Source: Isosphaeraceae bacterium (GTDB lineage: Bacteria; Planctomycetota; Planctomycetia; Isosphaerales; Isosphaeraceae). Taken from it: DNA of 64,000 nt. Positions within the stretch are counted from its first letter, which is position 1, and each line of letters begins with the position of its first letter. Positions 51,888 through 61,072 of the stretch are shown in pieces. The notes beneath the pieces are model-generated. The model was not told where the DNA came from. It did no database searches and was given only the letters and a program-made list of their open reading frames with translations. The DNA lies in assembly GCA_025356475.1 (NCBI GenBank), contig JANXSX010000221.1:37052-101051 (forward strand), read 5' to 3'. The translations under genes were made by a program, and so were the position numbers.

Positions 51888-53033
51888 ATGCGGATTGGTA
51901 TCGATGGAGCCTGTCTCAGCAATCGACGTGGGTTTGGACGGTTCGCGCGAGGAATCGTTTCAGCACTGGCGAGAGTGGAAACGGATCATCAGTTTGTGAT
52001 TCTGATCGACCAGGGCTCGCGTTCGTCCGTTCATCTTGATGAGCACTTCGAAACGATCGAAGTCGAGACTCGCGAGATCCCGACTCTGGCGGCCAGTTCC
52101 ACCGGCAGACGTCGGATTGGTGACATGCTCGCGTTCAGTCGAGCGGCCGCCAAGGGTCGACTCGACCTCATCTACTTTCCGGCATCCTACACATACTTCC
52201 CTGTTTGGGGTGTACAAAGGGTCGTGGTCACGCTCCATGATACCTTGGCTCTGACCCATCCCGAGTGGGTCTTCCCCACCTGGCAAGGGAAGATTGCTTG
52301 GCAGCTCAAGGAAGCGGTCGCAGTTTATCAAGCACAGCGAATTGTGACAGTATCGGAGGCCTCGAAGCGCGATTTGATCGCCTGGTACAAGCTTCGATCG
52401 GATCGGATCTTAGTTATCGCCGAAGGACCCGACGAAGTTTTCCAACCGACAGCGGTTGACGACCCTCGGTCGGCGGACGCTCTACGTCGACATGGCATCG
52501 ACCCTGGCCGTCCCTTCCTTATCTACGTTGGCGGACTAAGCCCCCACAAGAATCTTCCCCGACTGATTGAGGCGTTTTCCCGAGTGGGTCACCTGGATGT
52601 CCGCCTCATCGTTGTCGGCGACTTCAACGACGCCTTTCACACCCATTACCCCGAGCTTCGAACCCTCGTAGCAAGGCTTAACCTCGGACACCGAATCCAC
52701 TTCACCGGATTTGTCCCCGACAGCGACTTGGTTTACCTCTATGGTCGCGCTCTGGCTCTGGTTCAACCATCGCTGATGGAGGGCTTCGGCCTCCCTCCGA
52801 TCGAGTCGATGGCGTGCGGGACACCTGTGTTAGCAAGCAACGCCGGATCACTTCCCGAGGTGGTCGGCCCGGCTGGACAATTCTTCAACCCGACCGACAT
52901 CACAGAGATGGCTAGCGTTCTCAACCGTTTCCTCGACGACCCGAATGGACGAGCTGAGGCCTTGGAACGAGCCAAATTCTGGACCTGGGATCGTGCTGCC
53001 TCGGGACTACTCTCCTTATTTGAGGAAGTTTGA
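51888..53033 (+). CDS. Family 4 glycosyltransferase
   Basis: A 381-residue GT-B enzyme (GT4, group 1). N-domain GACLSNRRGFGRFARGI is the usual start of the mannosyl- or rhamnosyltransferase-like subgroup. C-domain: YVGGLSPHKNLPRLIEAF, the nucleotide-sugar loop PSLMEGFGLPPIESMACGTPVLAS with the E-x7-E pattern, and NAGSLPEVVG. No membrane segment. GGAAGG 4 bases ahead of ATG. Works with the GT2 gene before it on exopolysaccharide or lipid-linked glycan; acceptor unknown. Confidence 0.9.
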   Translation: MRIGIDGACLSNRRGFGRFARGIVSALARVETDHQFVILIDQGSRSSVHLDEHFETIEVETREIPTLAASSTGRRRIGDMLAFSRAAAKGRLDLIYFPASYTYFPVWGVQRVVVTLHDTLALTHPEWVFPTWQGKIAWQLKEAVAVYQAQRIVTVSEASKRDLIAWYKLRSDRILVIAEGPDEVFQPTAVDDPRSADALRRHGIDPGRPFLIYVGGLSPHKNLPRLIEAFSRVGHLDVRLIVVGDFNDAFHTHYPELRTLVARLNLGHRIHFTGFVPDSDLVYLYGRALALVQPSLMEGFGLPPIESMACGTPVLASNAGSLPEVVGPAGQFFNPTDITEMASVLNRFLDDPNGRAEALERAKFWTWDRAASGLLSLFEEV

Positions 53034-53343
53034 TTCACAGAAATCGTGAACAAACGCGCCTCTTACGGTGAAAAAAGAGAAAGGCCTCTTCGCTTTCATA
53101 GCAGAGAGTGTTACAATATTTCCTCTTGATGCACGATCCCGCCGGCTTTTGGCCAAGATTCCCCTCGCGAGCTCTATCTGGTTGGTCCACTTGCGCTCCC
53201 CCTCTGAACACGGTCGAAGTGTTCGGATACTCAAAGACCCAAGCGCACACAGACCGACTTGCAAGCAAGCCGCGTCCGAGAAACGGGCGACATATGTCGT
53301 CGTCCGCACCGCGCCGATGGTCGGAGTATGTAAGGAGCTTAGG
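53034..53343. other. Leader or intergenic stretch before the DEAD-box gene
   Basis: About 310 bases. If the TTG at 53344 is the true start this is non-coding, although the frame stays open from an ATG at 53068. It holds a likely -10 TACAAT (53112-53117) and would give a leader of roughly 220 bases. Long leaders before DEAD-box RNA helicase genes are known to carry autoregulation. Confidence 0.4.
53112..53117 (+). promoter_or_regulatory. Possible -10 (TACAAT) for the DEAD-box gene
   Basis: TACAAT with TTCGCT 17 bases before it as a weak -35 (53089-53094). Five of six -10 bases match consensus. Confidence 0.35.
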
Positions 53344-54735
53344 TTGCAGACGACACCGACTGACCAGACGTCCATCGAAACTAGCGAACCCACCCCCGCG
53401 ACTGGTGAGGGTTTCCGCGACTTGGGTCTGAGCGACATTTCGCTCGCCGCACTCGCCCGCGCTGGTTTCACGTCACCCTCGCCAATCCAGGAACACTTGA
53501 TCCCGCCTGCTGTCGCCGGTCGCGACTGTCTGGGCAACGCCCCGACGGGCACGGGCAAGACTGCTGCATTCTTAATGCCAATTCTGGAAGCCATCGACGA
53601 GAACGTTCGAGCGGTTCAGGCCCTGATCTTGGCACCGACTCGCGAACTCGTGATTCAAATTTGCGAAGAGTTCGACCGCCTCTCCTTTGGCCGCAAAGTT
53701 CGCGGTGTGGCCGTCGTTGGTGGCGAGCCCATCGGCAAACAACAGCGTCTGTTGGGGTTCGGCAGCCAGCTTGTGGTGGCAACACCCGGTCGACTGATGG
53801 ACTTGATGGGGCGAAACGCGATTCGCCTCAATAAGGTCAAAGTGGTTGTGCTCGACGAAGCCGACCAGATGCTCGATATCGGCTTCCGTCCGGCAGTCGA
53901 AGAGATTCTGCGTGCGGTTCCTGAGAGTCGCCAGACCCTACTACTGTCGGCGACCATGCCTCCCGGCGTTCGGGAGTTGGCTTCGACCTATCTCCGCGAC
54001 CCTGCTGACGTTCGCCTCGTCAACGAGAACGAAGACGCGACGATCCCAGCCATCAAGCAGTCGTACGTGATGGTCGAGCCCGACCGCAAGTTCGACCTCT
54101 TGCTCAAGTGGCTTGAACGGGAGCAGCCCCGGCGGGCCATCGTCTTCTGTCGGACCAAGCGAGGCGCGGATCGGGTCGGAATCTTGCTCCGCACCCAAGG
54201 TCTCAAAGCCGAAACGATGCACGGGGACCTGAGCCAGTCGCAGCGGAATCGAGTCCTTGGTGCCTTTCGCGTAGGACGCTTGACGACCCTGGTCGCCACC
54301 GACGTCGTCGGACGCGGCATCGACGTCCAAGGGGTCTCGCACGTCATCAACTTCGACCTCCCCGAAGACCCTTCCCACTACATCCACCGGATCGGCCGAA
54401 CCGGTCGTATGGGTTCGGATGGAGCGGCGGTCTCGTTCGTGCTTCCCGACCAGGGCAAGCTACTTGACCAGATCGAGAAAGAAATCTCCCGCGAACTCGA
54501 AGGCGACGCGGTCGAGGGCGTCTACGCCCCACCACGCCCGATGTTCCGTCCTCAACGCGGCGGCAATGGCGGAGCACGCCGCGGCGGTCCTCGTTATGGA
54601 CATGGCGGCGGTGGTCGCGGCCAAGGGCATGGCACCAATCAGGGTGGTAGCGGCGGCGGCGGCGGTGGCGGCGGTGCTCCTCGCACCTCGTTCGGCATCC
54701 GTCGCAAACGATCCCCCCAAGGGGCTGGTCGCTAA
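53344..54735 (+). CDS. DEAD-box ATP-dependent RNA helicase
   Basis: A 463-residue RNA helicase. TTG at 53344 is the best start: AAGGAG stands 6 bases before it. An earlier ATG at 53068 would add 92 residues with no family likeness. Motifs: Q-motif GFTSPSPIQEHLIP, I APTGTGKT, Ia PTREL, Ib TPGR, II DEAD (LDEADQMLDIGF), III SATMP, IV IVFCRTK, V ATDVVGRGIDV, VI HRIGRTGRMG. The tail after residue about 390 is Arg/Gly-rich (RGG and GHGGGG stretches, a (GGC)n run) and then basic, as in RNA-binding RhlE/CsdA-like proteins. Likely acts in RNA or ribosome folding in the cold. A strong terminator follows. Confidence 0.92.
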   Translation: MQTTPTDQTSIETSEPTPATGEGFRDLGLSDISLAALARAGFTSPSPIQEHLIPPAVAGRDCLGNAPTGTGKTAAFLMPILEAIDENVRAVQALILAPTRELVIQICEEFDRLSFGRKVRGVAVVGGEPIGKQQRLLGFGSQLVVATPGRLMDLMGRNAIRLNKVKVVVLDEADQMLDIGFRPAVEEILRAVPESRQTLLLSATMPPGVRELASTYLRDPADVRLVNENEDATIPAIKQSYVMVEPDRKFDLLLKWLEREQPRRAIVFCRTKRGADRVGILLRTQGLKAETMHGDLSQSQRNRVLGAFRVGRLTTLVATDVVGRGIDVQGVSHVINFDLPEDPSHYIHRIGRTGRMGSDGAAVSFVLPDQGKLLDQIEKEISRELEGDAVEGVYAPPRPMFRPQRGGNGGARRGGPRYGHGGGGRGQGHGTNQGGSGGGGGGGGAPRTSFGIRRKRSPQGAGR

Positions 54736-54765
54736 GCCTGATCCCAAATCCAAGTAATAACGGGA

Positions 54766-54799
54766 GGGTCACCCAGCTTTGGCTTGGTGGCCCTTTTTT
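54766..54799 (+). terminator. Intrinsic terminator after the DEAD-box gene
   Basis: GGGTCACC pairs with GGTGGCCC (one G-T pair), the loop has an inner AGC-GCT pairing, and TTTTTT follows at 54794-54799. The best terminator in the window, 30 bases after the stop. Confidence 0.85.
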
Positions 54800-55136
54800 G
54801 TTGCCCTCGCTCTGCTTCGATTCAACCAGCACCGACGGTTCGACATGTCCTATGAGTTCTATCATCGCAATCGGTTCAGTCAACATACAACGAAGGACCG
54901 ACAAACTCGAACCGATCTGTCTGAAAATCAATCCAGTCCTTACAGCACTCGAAATTGGGTTCGTTTCGTCATTCTGTCACCTGAGTTTTCGTCGAAATTG
55001 GGTCCGTTTCGTCATTTGAACCGAGGGGGCCGACCACCAAAATTGGGTCCGTTCCGCGAATTGCTAGTCGCAAACTGGCGACCTTCGGTCAGACCAAACG
55101 ACTCGCGACCCTCAAGTCGCGTGGACTCCATCGACA
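54800..55136. other. Non-coding spacer with repeats between helicase and type IIG gene
   Basis: About 340 bases. It holds the three degenerate direct repeats (54951-55062) and a perfect CGCGAC-CCTCAA-GTCGCG hairpin at 55104-55121. An open frame runs across it on the plus strand but its product reflects the repeat (KLGPFRHL-like copies) and I do not call it a gene. Confidence 0.5.
54951..55062. repeat. Three degenerate direct repeats, about 43-45 bp period
   Basis: Copies start at 54951, 54994 and 55039. The core is AAATTGGGTCCGTTTCGTC; copies 1 and 2 agree at 22 of 23 bases, copy 3 is more decayed. The spacers are 20-22 bases and not alike. Translated copies read as NWVRFVI/KLGPFRHL. I recall similar IGFV/LGSFR-type intergenic repeats in other planctomycete genomes, so this may be a dispersed repeat; not checked. 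Confidence 0.7.
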
Positions 55137-58100
55137 TCAGGGCTGATTCGAACTCGCTGAAAGTCGATCGTAGGCTTTCAACAGTAGACTCGGCGCTGAA
55201 ATTCCGACGAGATTTGAGGGCCTCTCAGCCTTGAATCGACTGAAGGTGGAAAGTACGAACTCGACCTCATCGCGTGTTAATCCGTACAGAAGGAAGTAGG
55301 CCGCGTCGAGTTCCGCGACAAGCTCGGCTCGTTCGGTCGGCACCCACTTGTGAATAGTTGGCGTGAATCCGGCGGCTTCGGCAAGTGGAACCATATCGTT
55401 TGCCGTGCATGTGAGCTTTAAGACTCGCTCGGAGATCCATTTCTCCAGTGTCTGCCTCCGGTCCCAAGGACAGCGAAGGGCGTAGTGATCGGGGGGGAAA
55501 ACAGGAAGTTGATTGACGATGAAGTAGTTTAAATGAAGTCCACCAACCTTTTGTCGCGCCACATAGTCGAGTCCTAGAGCATTTAGGTTGCTTAGCAAGC
55601 AACAAATACGTCGAGGAGAGAGATCCTTGTCGGTGAGCATCAACGGTGCCGAGTTTACGATCCCCACCCGAGGAATAAAAGCAGCGATTACCGTTCGTTC
55701 ATTTGTTGAACTCGTCACATCTTTATATGCGATACAGTAAGACTGTTTTGTATTTAGGATTCGATCGACCTGCTTATCCTCAACCCACCATCGCGGTTGA
55801 GCAACGAATTCGGGATTCTGGTGCTGGACCAGACTCGTCTTTTCCGTTTGACCTTGTCGGACCCAGTTGCCCTCCGCGATAACCACACTCGCGGCTCGAT
55901 GATCGTAGGATCGGATCATCTTCGCCTCGTATAGCGGCAAGAAGGTTCGCCCCTTTCCAAGCCAGCGGTTGCCCTGATGACGGAGACCTAGTTTTTCCAG
56001 TCCCTCAGGATAACTGAAAAGTTCTGCATCATTTGTTTGATGGAACATCGTGACATACTTGATGCCCCATGGATTCCCCCCTTCTTCCCGCGAGTCATCG
56101 ATCAAAATCGGGACGCGCCGATAGAGTGCCTTTGTCAGCTCCGCATCGCGCCGAGACCGAAAGATTGGACAAGTGTGTGAATTGGGGTTCAAAAGTGCGA
56201 GGTCTTTGGCCGAGAGAGCAATGTGACGCTGCCTCTCGTTCAAGTCCTCCATGCGATGGGCAAAAAATACAAAATCTGCCGTTATCTGCTCGGCTTGTTC
56301 ACCTCCAAATACGAATGTGCAAAACTTAAACGAACGATGAACATCGGGGAAAATCGGCTCCTTGTTCTCAAAGTCGTAGATGCTAATCAATTGTTTTGAA
56401 CCTGTGATTGCTCCGAAAAACTCTTTCGTCGTATTGTCCGTGGAGATTCCCGACGGGAGCAGCAAACCTACGCGACCATGCTGCGCAACGATCGACCGGG
56501 CAAGTTCAGCAAAAAGAACATAAGTGTTGATGTCACCTTGTCCAGTCAAAGGATACTGTCCGGAGGTTCGGGCATAGTCGATCATAAGACTTGCCAAACG
56601 CTTTGCTTCGGTATAGGCGGCGAAGAGTTCCGGGTCTGCATTCTCAAGGGCGAGAATCATACTTCGGCGATCGGCAGCACTCACAGCTCCGGCAATCTCG
56701 GGTGCAGAGGAGGCGAAGAACTCTCGCTCCTGGAGTTTGAGCCGTTCCCAGGGTGGATTACCAACGACGCAGTCGAAACCACGCTCAGCGCGATCGAAAA
56801 CGGCTGGGAACCTTCTGGGCCAGTCGATGGCCTTATCGTGAACTAGGGGGTCGTGGACGAGACTGTTCCCATAGACAATGTTCTGAGAGAGGTCGGACAA
56901 CGTTCTGCCTCGCCGGGCCGAACGAATCCAGAGGGCGAGTTGAGTGATCTCAACAGCCTGTTCCGAAAGGTCAACGCCGTGCAAATTCTCGTTAAGGATT
57001 AAGTCAGGAATGATCGCAAGAAGTGCCTCGGCTTGTGGCCCTTCGTGAAGCCGGAGTAAGTCCGCGACCCGAACGTAGTCCTCTTCGAGAACGTCGTAGG
57101 CCTGGATCAAGAAAGCACCACTCCCACATGCGGGGTCACAGATTTTAAGGGATCGCAAGTCATCCCAGCACTTACGCCAATAGCTGGCGAGGGCCGGCAT
57201 GGCTTTGTCAGCAACCAAGTCGGAGGTACTTAAGCCCTCCGTGATTCGAATTGCTTCGCGACGCTGTTCGATGAGTGTGGAGACCGTCTGTCTCACGAGA
57301 AAGCGGGTAAAGTCGGGCGGGGTGTAATACGTGCCTAAGCGTTTCCGCTCAGCGGACTTGATCATGGCTGTCGGACGGAGTTCGGAGTCTGGTTCCGAAT
57401 CCTCCTCGCGGATGAGACCCCCCTCACGAATGCGCTGAAGTTCGCCGATCGACTTCTCAAAGAGGTGCCCGAGCACTTCAACGTTCACTTCATCTCGGAA
57501 GTCGTAGCCCGAGATATCGTGAAAGAAGTCCGTCCAGTCGTCCTCAAGCTGCAGATCATCAACCTCAGGATCGTGGCGGAACAGACCGCCGTTGTAGCCG
57601 TTTTTGAGGTCCAGGCTTTTATGTCCCGTATCGATCGCTTGGAACAAGTCGATGAAGTTCCTCCAGCGCGGGTTCGTCACTTTGCTGAAGGGAGGAAGCG
57701 TCTCATAAGCCTTCTCCAGACTCTTGTCGGGGAGCAAGCCACGCTGCTCACAAAATGCGATGAAGATAATTCGATCGAGCAGTTTTTGGGCAATCCGAAT
57801 CGCGGCATCCTTTGACTTGCGTTGAACCGTCTGAAGGTGCCTGATGAGTCGCAGGCGATGTTGACTGTAAACGGCATAGAGCCGATCACCGACCTCCAAC
57901 CTTTGCGCGTCCGATTTCTCAAGAAGAGAGAGAGCCCGCGGGGGTTGACCTAAGTTGGAAGTGAGAAGCCCATCGCGTTCAAATAGGTAAAAAAACTCGC
58001 GAAAACGACTGGTCCTACTGAGCTCATGGAGGTGGAATTCTTCGTAAGCCAGGGGCGTCTTGTTGCGGTGGTAAAGCCGAATGGAGACAAAGTTGCTGAC

Positions 58101-58613
58101 GATTCCCCACGGACAATCGGGCAGCGCATTCAAATAATCCCAACACTGTTGCACGGGCGTACGACCATTGAATCGATCGAAATCGAGGTCAGTGTCCATC
58201 CCTTTAAGTTCGATGACCGCGATGGGAATTGGGTCGCAACCAGGCTCGAAAATCCCGATCGCCCCGTCTGCAGTCCCGACACCCGGAACCGTGAAGTTTC
58301 GCTCGAGGTGATATCGTTGGGGAGTCTGAGTGGTGGTCGTGTAACCAAGAGCTTTTCCAAAGATCTCGAAGAGAAAACTTGCGTCGAGCGCTGTCTCCTT
58401 CTCTCGGAGATGCCTTTTGTCTTGCAGTGGAATCCACTCCTCGATCACGGCACTTGCGCGATCCTGCTTCTCGCCCCTGAGGCGGACATTCTCTGCCTCC
58501 TCGGCGAGCGGAACCGGCAAGATCAACGAGCGGCGGAACCGGCTTCGACTCGTCTCAAAAAGATTTGGTTGGTCGGAATTCGAGCGTCGGCTGGATTTGG
58601 ATGACTTTTTCAT
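55137..58613 (-). CDS. Type IIG-like restriction-modification enzyme (Eco57I-type)
   Basis: A 1158-residue single-chain nuclease plus methyltransferase. N-terminal PD-(D/E)xK-type site: Asp116 (ADGAIG) and Glu135-x-Lys137 (VIELKG). Helical connector (about 230-420). Gamma-class adenine methyltransferase: motif X area TYYTPPDFTRFLV, motif I DPACGSGAF (493-501), NENLHGVDLS (motif II), motif IV NPPW (619-622). C-terminal residues 750-1158 are the target-recognition part. No partner specificity or nuclease gene is next to it, as usual in type IIG. ATG at 58613 has no clear SD. The gene looks less GC-rich than its neighbours, which hints at transfer. Confidence 0.9.
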   Translation of the reverse strand: MKKSSKSSRRSNSDQPNLFETSRSRFRRSLILPVPLAEEAENVRLRGEKQDRASAVIEEWIPLQDKRHLREKETALDASFLFEIFGKALGYTTTTQTPQRYHLERNFTVPGVGTADGAIGIFEPGCDPIPIAVIELKGMDTDLDFDRFNGRTPVQQCWDYLNALPDCPWGIVSNFVSIRLYHRNKTPLAYEEFHLHELSRTSRFREFFYLFERDGLLTSNLGQPPRALSLLEKSDAQRLEVGDRLYAVYSQHRLRLIRHLQTVQRKSKDAAIRIAQKLLDRIIFIAFCEQRGLLPDKSLEKAYETLPPFSKVTNPRWRNFIDLFQAIDTGHKSLDLKNGYNGGLFRHDPEVDDLQLEDDWTDFFHDISGYDFRDEVNVEVLGHLFEKSIGELQRIREGGLIREEDSEPDSELRPTAMIKSAERKRLGTYYTPPDFTRFLVRQTVSTLIEQRREAIRITEGLSTSDLVADKAMPALASYWRKCWDDLRSLKICDPACGSGAFLIQAYDVLEEDYVRVADLLRLHEGPQAEALLAIIPDLILNENLHGVDLSEQAVEITQLALWIRSARRGRTLSDLSQNIVYGNSLVHDPLVHDKAIDWPRRFPAVFDRAERGFDCVVGNPPWERLKLQEREFFASSAPEIAGAVSAADRRSMILALENADPELFAAYTEAKRLASLMIDYARTSGQYPLTGQGDINTYVLFAELARSIVAQHGRVGLLLPSGISTDNTTKEFFGAITGSKQLISIYDFENKEPIFPDVHRSFKFCTFVFGGEQAEQITADFVFFAHRMEDLNERQRHIALSAKDLALLNPNSHTCPIFRSRRDAELTKALYRRVPILIDDSREEGGNPWGIKYVTMFHQTNDAELFSYPEGLEKLGLRHQGNRWLGKGRTFLPLYEAKMIRSYDHRAASVVIAEGNWVRQGQTEKTSLVQHQNPEFVAQPRWWVEDKQVDRILNTKQSYCIAYKDVTSSTNERTVIAAFIPRVGIVNSAPLMLTDKDLSPRRICCLLSNLNALGLDYVARQKVGGLHLNYFIVNQLPVFPPDHYALRCPWDRRQTLEKWISERVLKLTCTANDMVPLAEAAGFTPTIHKWVPTERAELVAELDAAYFLLYGLTRDEVEFVLSTFSRFKAERPSNLVGISAPSLLLKAYDRLSASSNQP

Positions 58614-58829
58614 AGATCAGTGATCGCACACCATTAGAATTCCGAGCGAATCGAAAGACACACAACGCGCATCATCAGCGTTCAGGACTACGGTTTTTTC
58701 CCTCTTCGATCGCAACCCAACAAGTGCAATCCAGAGTTGGGAGGACCAACCAGTGTTAGCAGGGCTTAGGGGATCCGCCAGGAGTTCGGACTCCGACTTT
58801 CTGAATACCAGTTCTCCGCAACTTCAAAA

Positions 58830-59591
58830 TCACCTTCTCCCCAGCTTCTCGTCCGCCAACCTCAAAATCCGATCAACCAGTTTTGAAGCCAGTTCTGGAT
58901 CCGGGCCAATCGATTCAGCAACGTGGTTGGGCCGAACTAAATGAACGGTGTGCTTGCCGGCTCGGTAAAGGGCTAGGTCGTTGGCGAGGGTGGCATCGGC
59001 TCGGTTAGCAAGGCAGGCTCGTTCAGCAGTTGCGATTAGATTTACAGGATCGACCTCGGTCATCAACTTGAAGCCGACAAGGTAGATCTCAGGAGCCCAG
59101 TCGCGAACCTGGGCGATGATCTTGGGCTGCCTCTTGAGAGTCAAGATCCACTCGTCACTGGTGGATTCGACTTTCCCAGGCGATGGGGTTGGAGCGTAAT
59201 CGGAAACAGCCATCGCCAGGAAGACGATGTCGAAGGGTTGTGAACGGAGTAGCATCTCCAGGACCATGGCGTATTCGGAGACCGTCCCTTCGTCGAGCCC
59301 GACGAGGTGGAGGCGTTTACGGTGGATCTTCCAGCGGTCGAGCAGGTCGAAGGCGCGATTGATGAATGTCTCGTCAAGCATCCAGCCTGCATCGAGATCC
59401 TCCGGGCCAATCACGGTTTGACGGAGCAGGGGGAGCTGGGCTTGAGGCGTATGTAAGTGCCAGACATCGGCACCTCGTTCGAGGCAGGCCTCGGTAATCG
59501 CCGCCGAGAAGGCTCCCGAGGACGAGTTCGTGATCGACCTTACTTCATCGATTGGGGCGATTGCGCCACCGCCAGTGACCAGGATGTTCAT
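58830..59591 (-). CDS. CoaB-like phosphopantothenoylcysteine synthase domain protein
   Basis: A 253-residue protein of the DNA/pantothenate-metabolism flavoprotein family (DFP), matching the CoaB half only: MNILVTGGGAIAPIDEVRSITNSSSGAFSAAI (the TGG..PID..R.ITN.SSG opening that binds CTP), AMAVSDYAP, LTLKRQPKII, LVGFKLMTE and ADATLAND. The CoaC decarboxylase half with its Cys-rich motif is absent, so it would need a separate CoaC. Start at 59591 (GGAG 11 bases upstream); 17 earlier codons are in frame but lack support. Divergent from the uronate-isomerase-like gene. Confidence 0.85.
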   Translation of the reverse strand: MNILVTGGGAIAPIDEVRSITNSSSGAFSAAITEACLERGADVWHLHTPQAQLPLLRQTVIGPEDLDAGWMLDETFINRAFDLLDRWKIHRKRLHLVGLDEGTVSEYAMVLEMLLRSQPFDIVFLAMAVSDYAPTPSPGKVESTSDEWILTLKRQPKIIAQVRDWAPEIYLVGFKLMTEVDPVNLIATAERACLANRADATLANDLALYRAGKHTVHLVRPNHVAESIGPDPELASKLVDRILRLADEKLGRR

Positions 59592-59776
59592 GTTGGGTAA
59601 CGCTCCTGGGTGGGTCCATTCGCCTGTTGACGGGCGGTACAATCAACCCTTCGTTGGCGTTCGTCGATCTTCTGGCGGGAAGAGGCGAGATTACGACATC
59701 GCCGGACCTTGCGGTGCCGGGCCGTAGGGGCTAGCCTTGGCCCAAGATCACTTCGACGTCCGGAATCGAGCCGAAC

Positions 59777-61072
59777 ATGACGACCCGACCAGCCGACTCT
59801 GCCGCACGTGACCTCTTCGACGAGATGGCTCGCTGGCCAATCTACGACCCCCACTCGCACATTGATCCCCATCGCCCTGCAGCTCGGCACCTCGACGAGA
59901 TTCTAGGATACCACTATTATACTGAACTCGCCCATTCTGCTGGGATGCCTGCGGCACTCGTAGCTGCCGAACTGTCACCCGACACCAGGGTGGCCAATTT
60001 GGCCGGCTGGCTGGACCGGATTGATAACACGGTCCAATATTCCTGGCTGACCGAGATCGCTCGGACCTTTTACGACTTCACCGACCCGATCACATCCTAT
60101 AACATAGGTGACCTGGCCGCTAAGGCGGACAAGCACTCCCAGGGTTCCGCTTGGGACGATAGGGTCTGGCACGCAACGAACCTTGAGACCGTCTTTCTCA
60201 CGAATGATTTTGATGACCCTCTGACAGGCTGGGATACGACCAAGTTCGTCCCTTGCCTACGGACTGACGACCTGGTCCTGAAGCTCCACCAGCCGAAGAC
60301 TTTGGAGCGACTCCGCAAGACGACAAACCTGGATGTGCAGGATCTGGAAGGTCTAAAAAAATCGATCGGCGTGCTCTTCGACCGGTTCGTGAAAGCGGGA
60401 GCACGTGCCTGCGCGATTAGCTTGCCCCCCGACTTCTCGCCAACTCCAGCGAACCCCAAACTTGCTGTTACGCCAATCCGCCGAGCGCTTAACGGCCTGG
60501 ACCTTCGGCCTGACGAGCACGAGGAAATCCGGAGAACCGTGTTCTGGATGCTCGCGGAGTTTTGCGCGGACTACAAGCTACCTTTCGATCTGATGATCGG
60601 GCCGATTCGCGACATTTATCCTGCTGGGGTTTCCGGAGGTCGCGACTTGTTCGATCGCCGGGTAAGCCTTCGCGAGTATCGTGACCTGTTCAATCACTTT
60701 TCCAGCGTAACTTTCCCTGTCTCGACCCTCTCGCCAGATGCCAGCGCTGAGCTGGTCGCCTATGCCTGGATCTTCCCTAATGTGGTGCCAATGGGACACT
60801 GGTGGTACTCGAACGTGCCCACCTTCATCCGTGCCGACCTTGAAGCCCGGCTTCAAGCTGTGCCCAAGACGAAGCAGGTGGGTTACTACTCCGACGCCTA
60901 TAAACTTGAGTTCGTCTTGCCCAAGTTCAACACCTTTCGGAAGACCTTGGCTGAAGTTCTGGCTGAAGATGCGATTAAAGGCAGGGGATGGTCGGTTGAG
61001 CGTGCGCTTGAACTGGCTCGGCTGGTCTTGATTGAGAATCCTAAGCGAATTTTCGCTCGACCGGCGAGTTGA
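59777..61072 (+). CDS. Uronate-isomerase-like amidohydrolase
   Basis: A 431-residue amidohydrolase-superfamily protein resembling glucuronate isomerase (UxaC). DPHSHID (24-30) gives the two strand-1 His ligands (His26 and His28). Other marks: the central LMIGPIRDIYP strand, DLFNHFSSVTFPVSTLSPDAS, WIFPNVVPMGHWWYSN and a late YYSDAYKLEFVLPKFNTFRKTLAEVLAE that corresponds to the UxaC DSR/YTRHEYFRR stretch. The length is 40 residues below typical UxaC (470), so it may act on another sugar acid. No uronate operon genes nearby. Confidence 0.75.
   Translation: MTTRPADSAARDLFDEMARWPIYDPHSHIDPHRPAARHLDEILGYHYYTELAHSAGMPAALVAAELSPDTRVANLAGWLDRIDNTVQYSWLTEIARTFYDFTDPITSYNIGDLAAKADKHSQGSAWDDRVWHATNLETVFLTNDFDDPLTGWDTTKFVPCLRTDDLVLKLHQPKTLERLRKTTNLDVQDLEGLKKSIGVLFDRFVKAGARACAISLPPDFSPTPANPKLAVTPIRRALNGLDLRPDEHEEIRRTVFWMLAEFCADYKLPFDLMIGPIRDIYPAGVSGGRDLFDRRVSLREYRDLFNHFSSVTFPVSTLSPDASAELVAYAWIFPNVVPMGHWWYSNVPTFIRADLEARLQAVPKTKQVGYYSDAYKLEFVLPKFNTFRKTLAEVLAEDAIKGRGWSVERALELARLVLIENPKRIFARPAS

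Noticed and set aside
53059..53090. Mutually exclusive CTCTT/AAGAG hairpins as an RNA switch before the DEAD-box gene
   Set aside because: Stems of five pairs only, and they lie upstream of the likely -10 at 53112, so they would not be in the main transcript.
54640..54680. A phase-variable repeat in the (GGC)n run of the DEAD-box gene
   Set aside because: The unit is three bases, so slippage only changes glycine number and cannot shift the frame.
54951..55062. A CRISPR array
   Set aside because: Only three copies, one decayed, spacers of 20-22 bases that are too short, and no cas genes.
54779..55234. A 151-codon plus-strand frame after the DEAD-box terminator
   Set aside because: It begins inside the terminator and its product is mostly translated repeat copies; it also overlaps the end of the type IIG gene.
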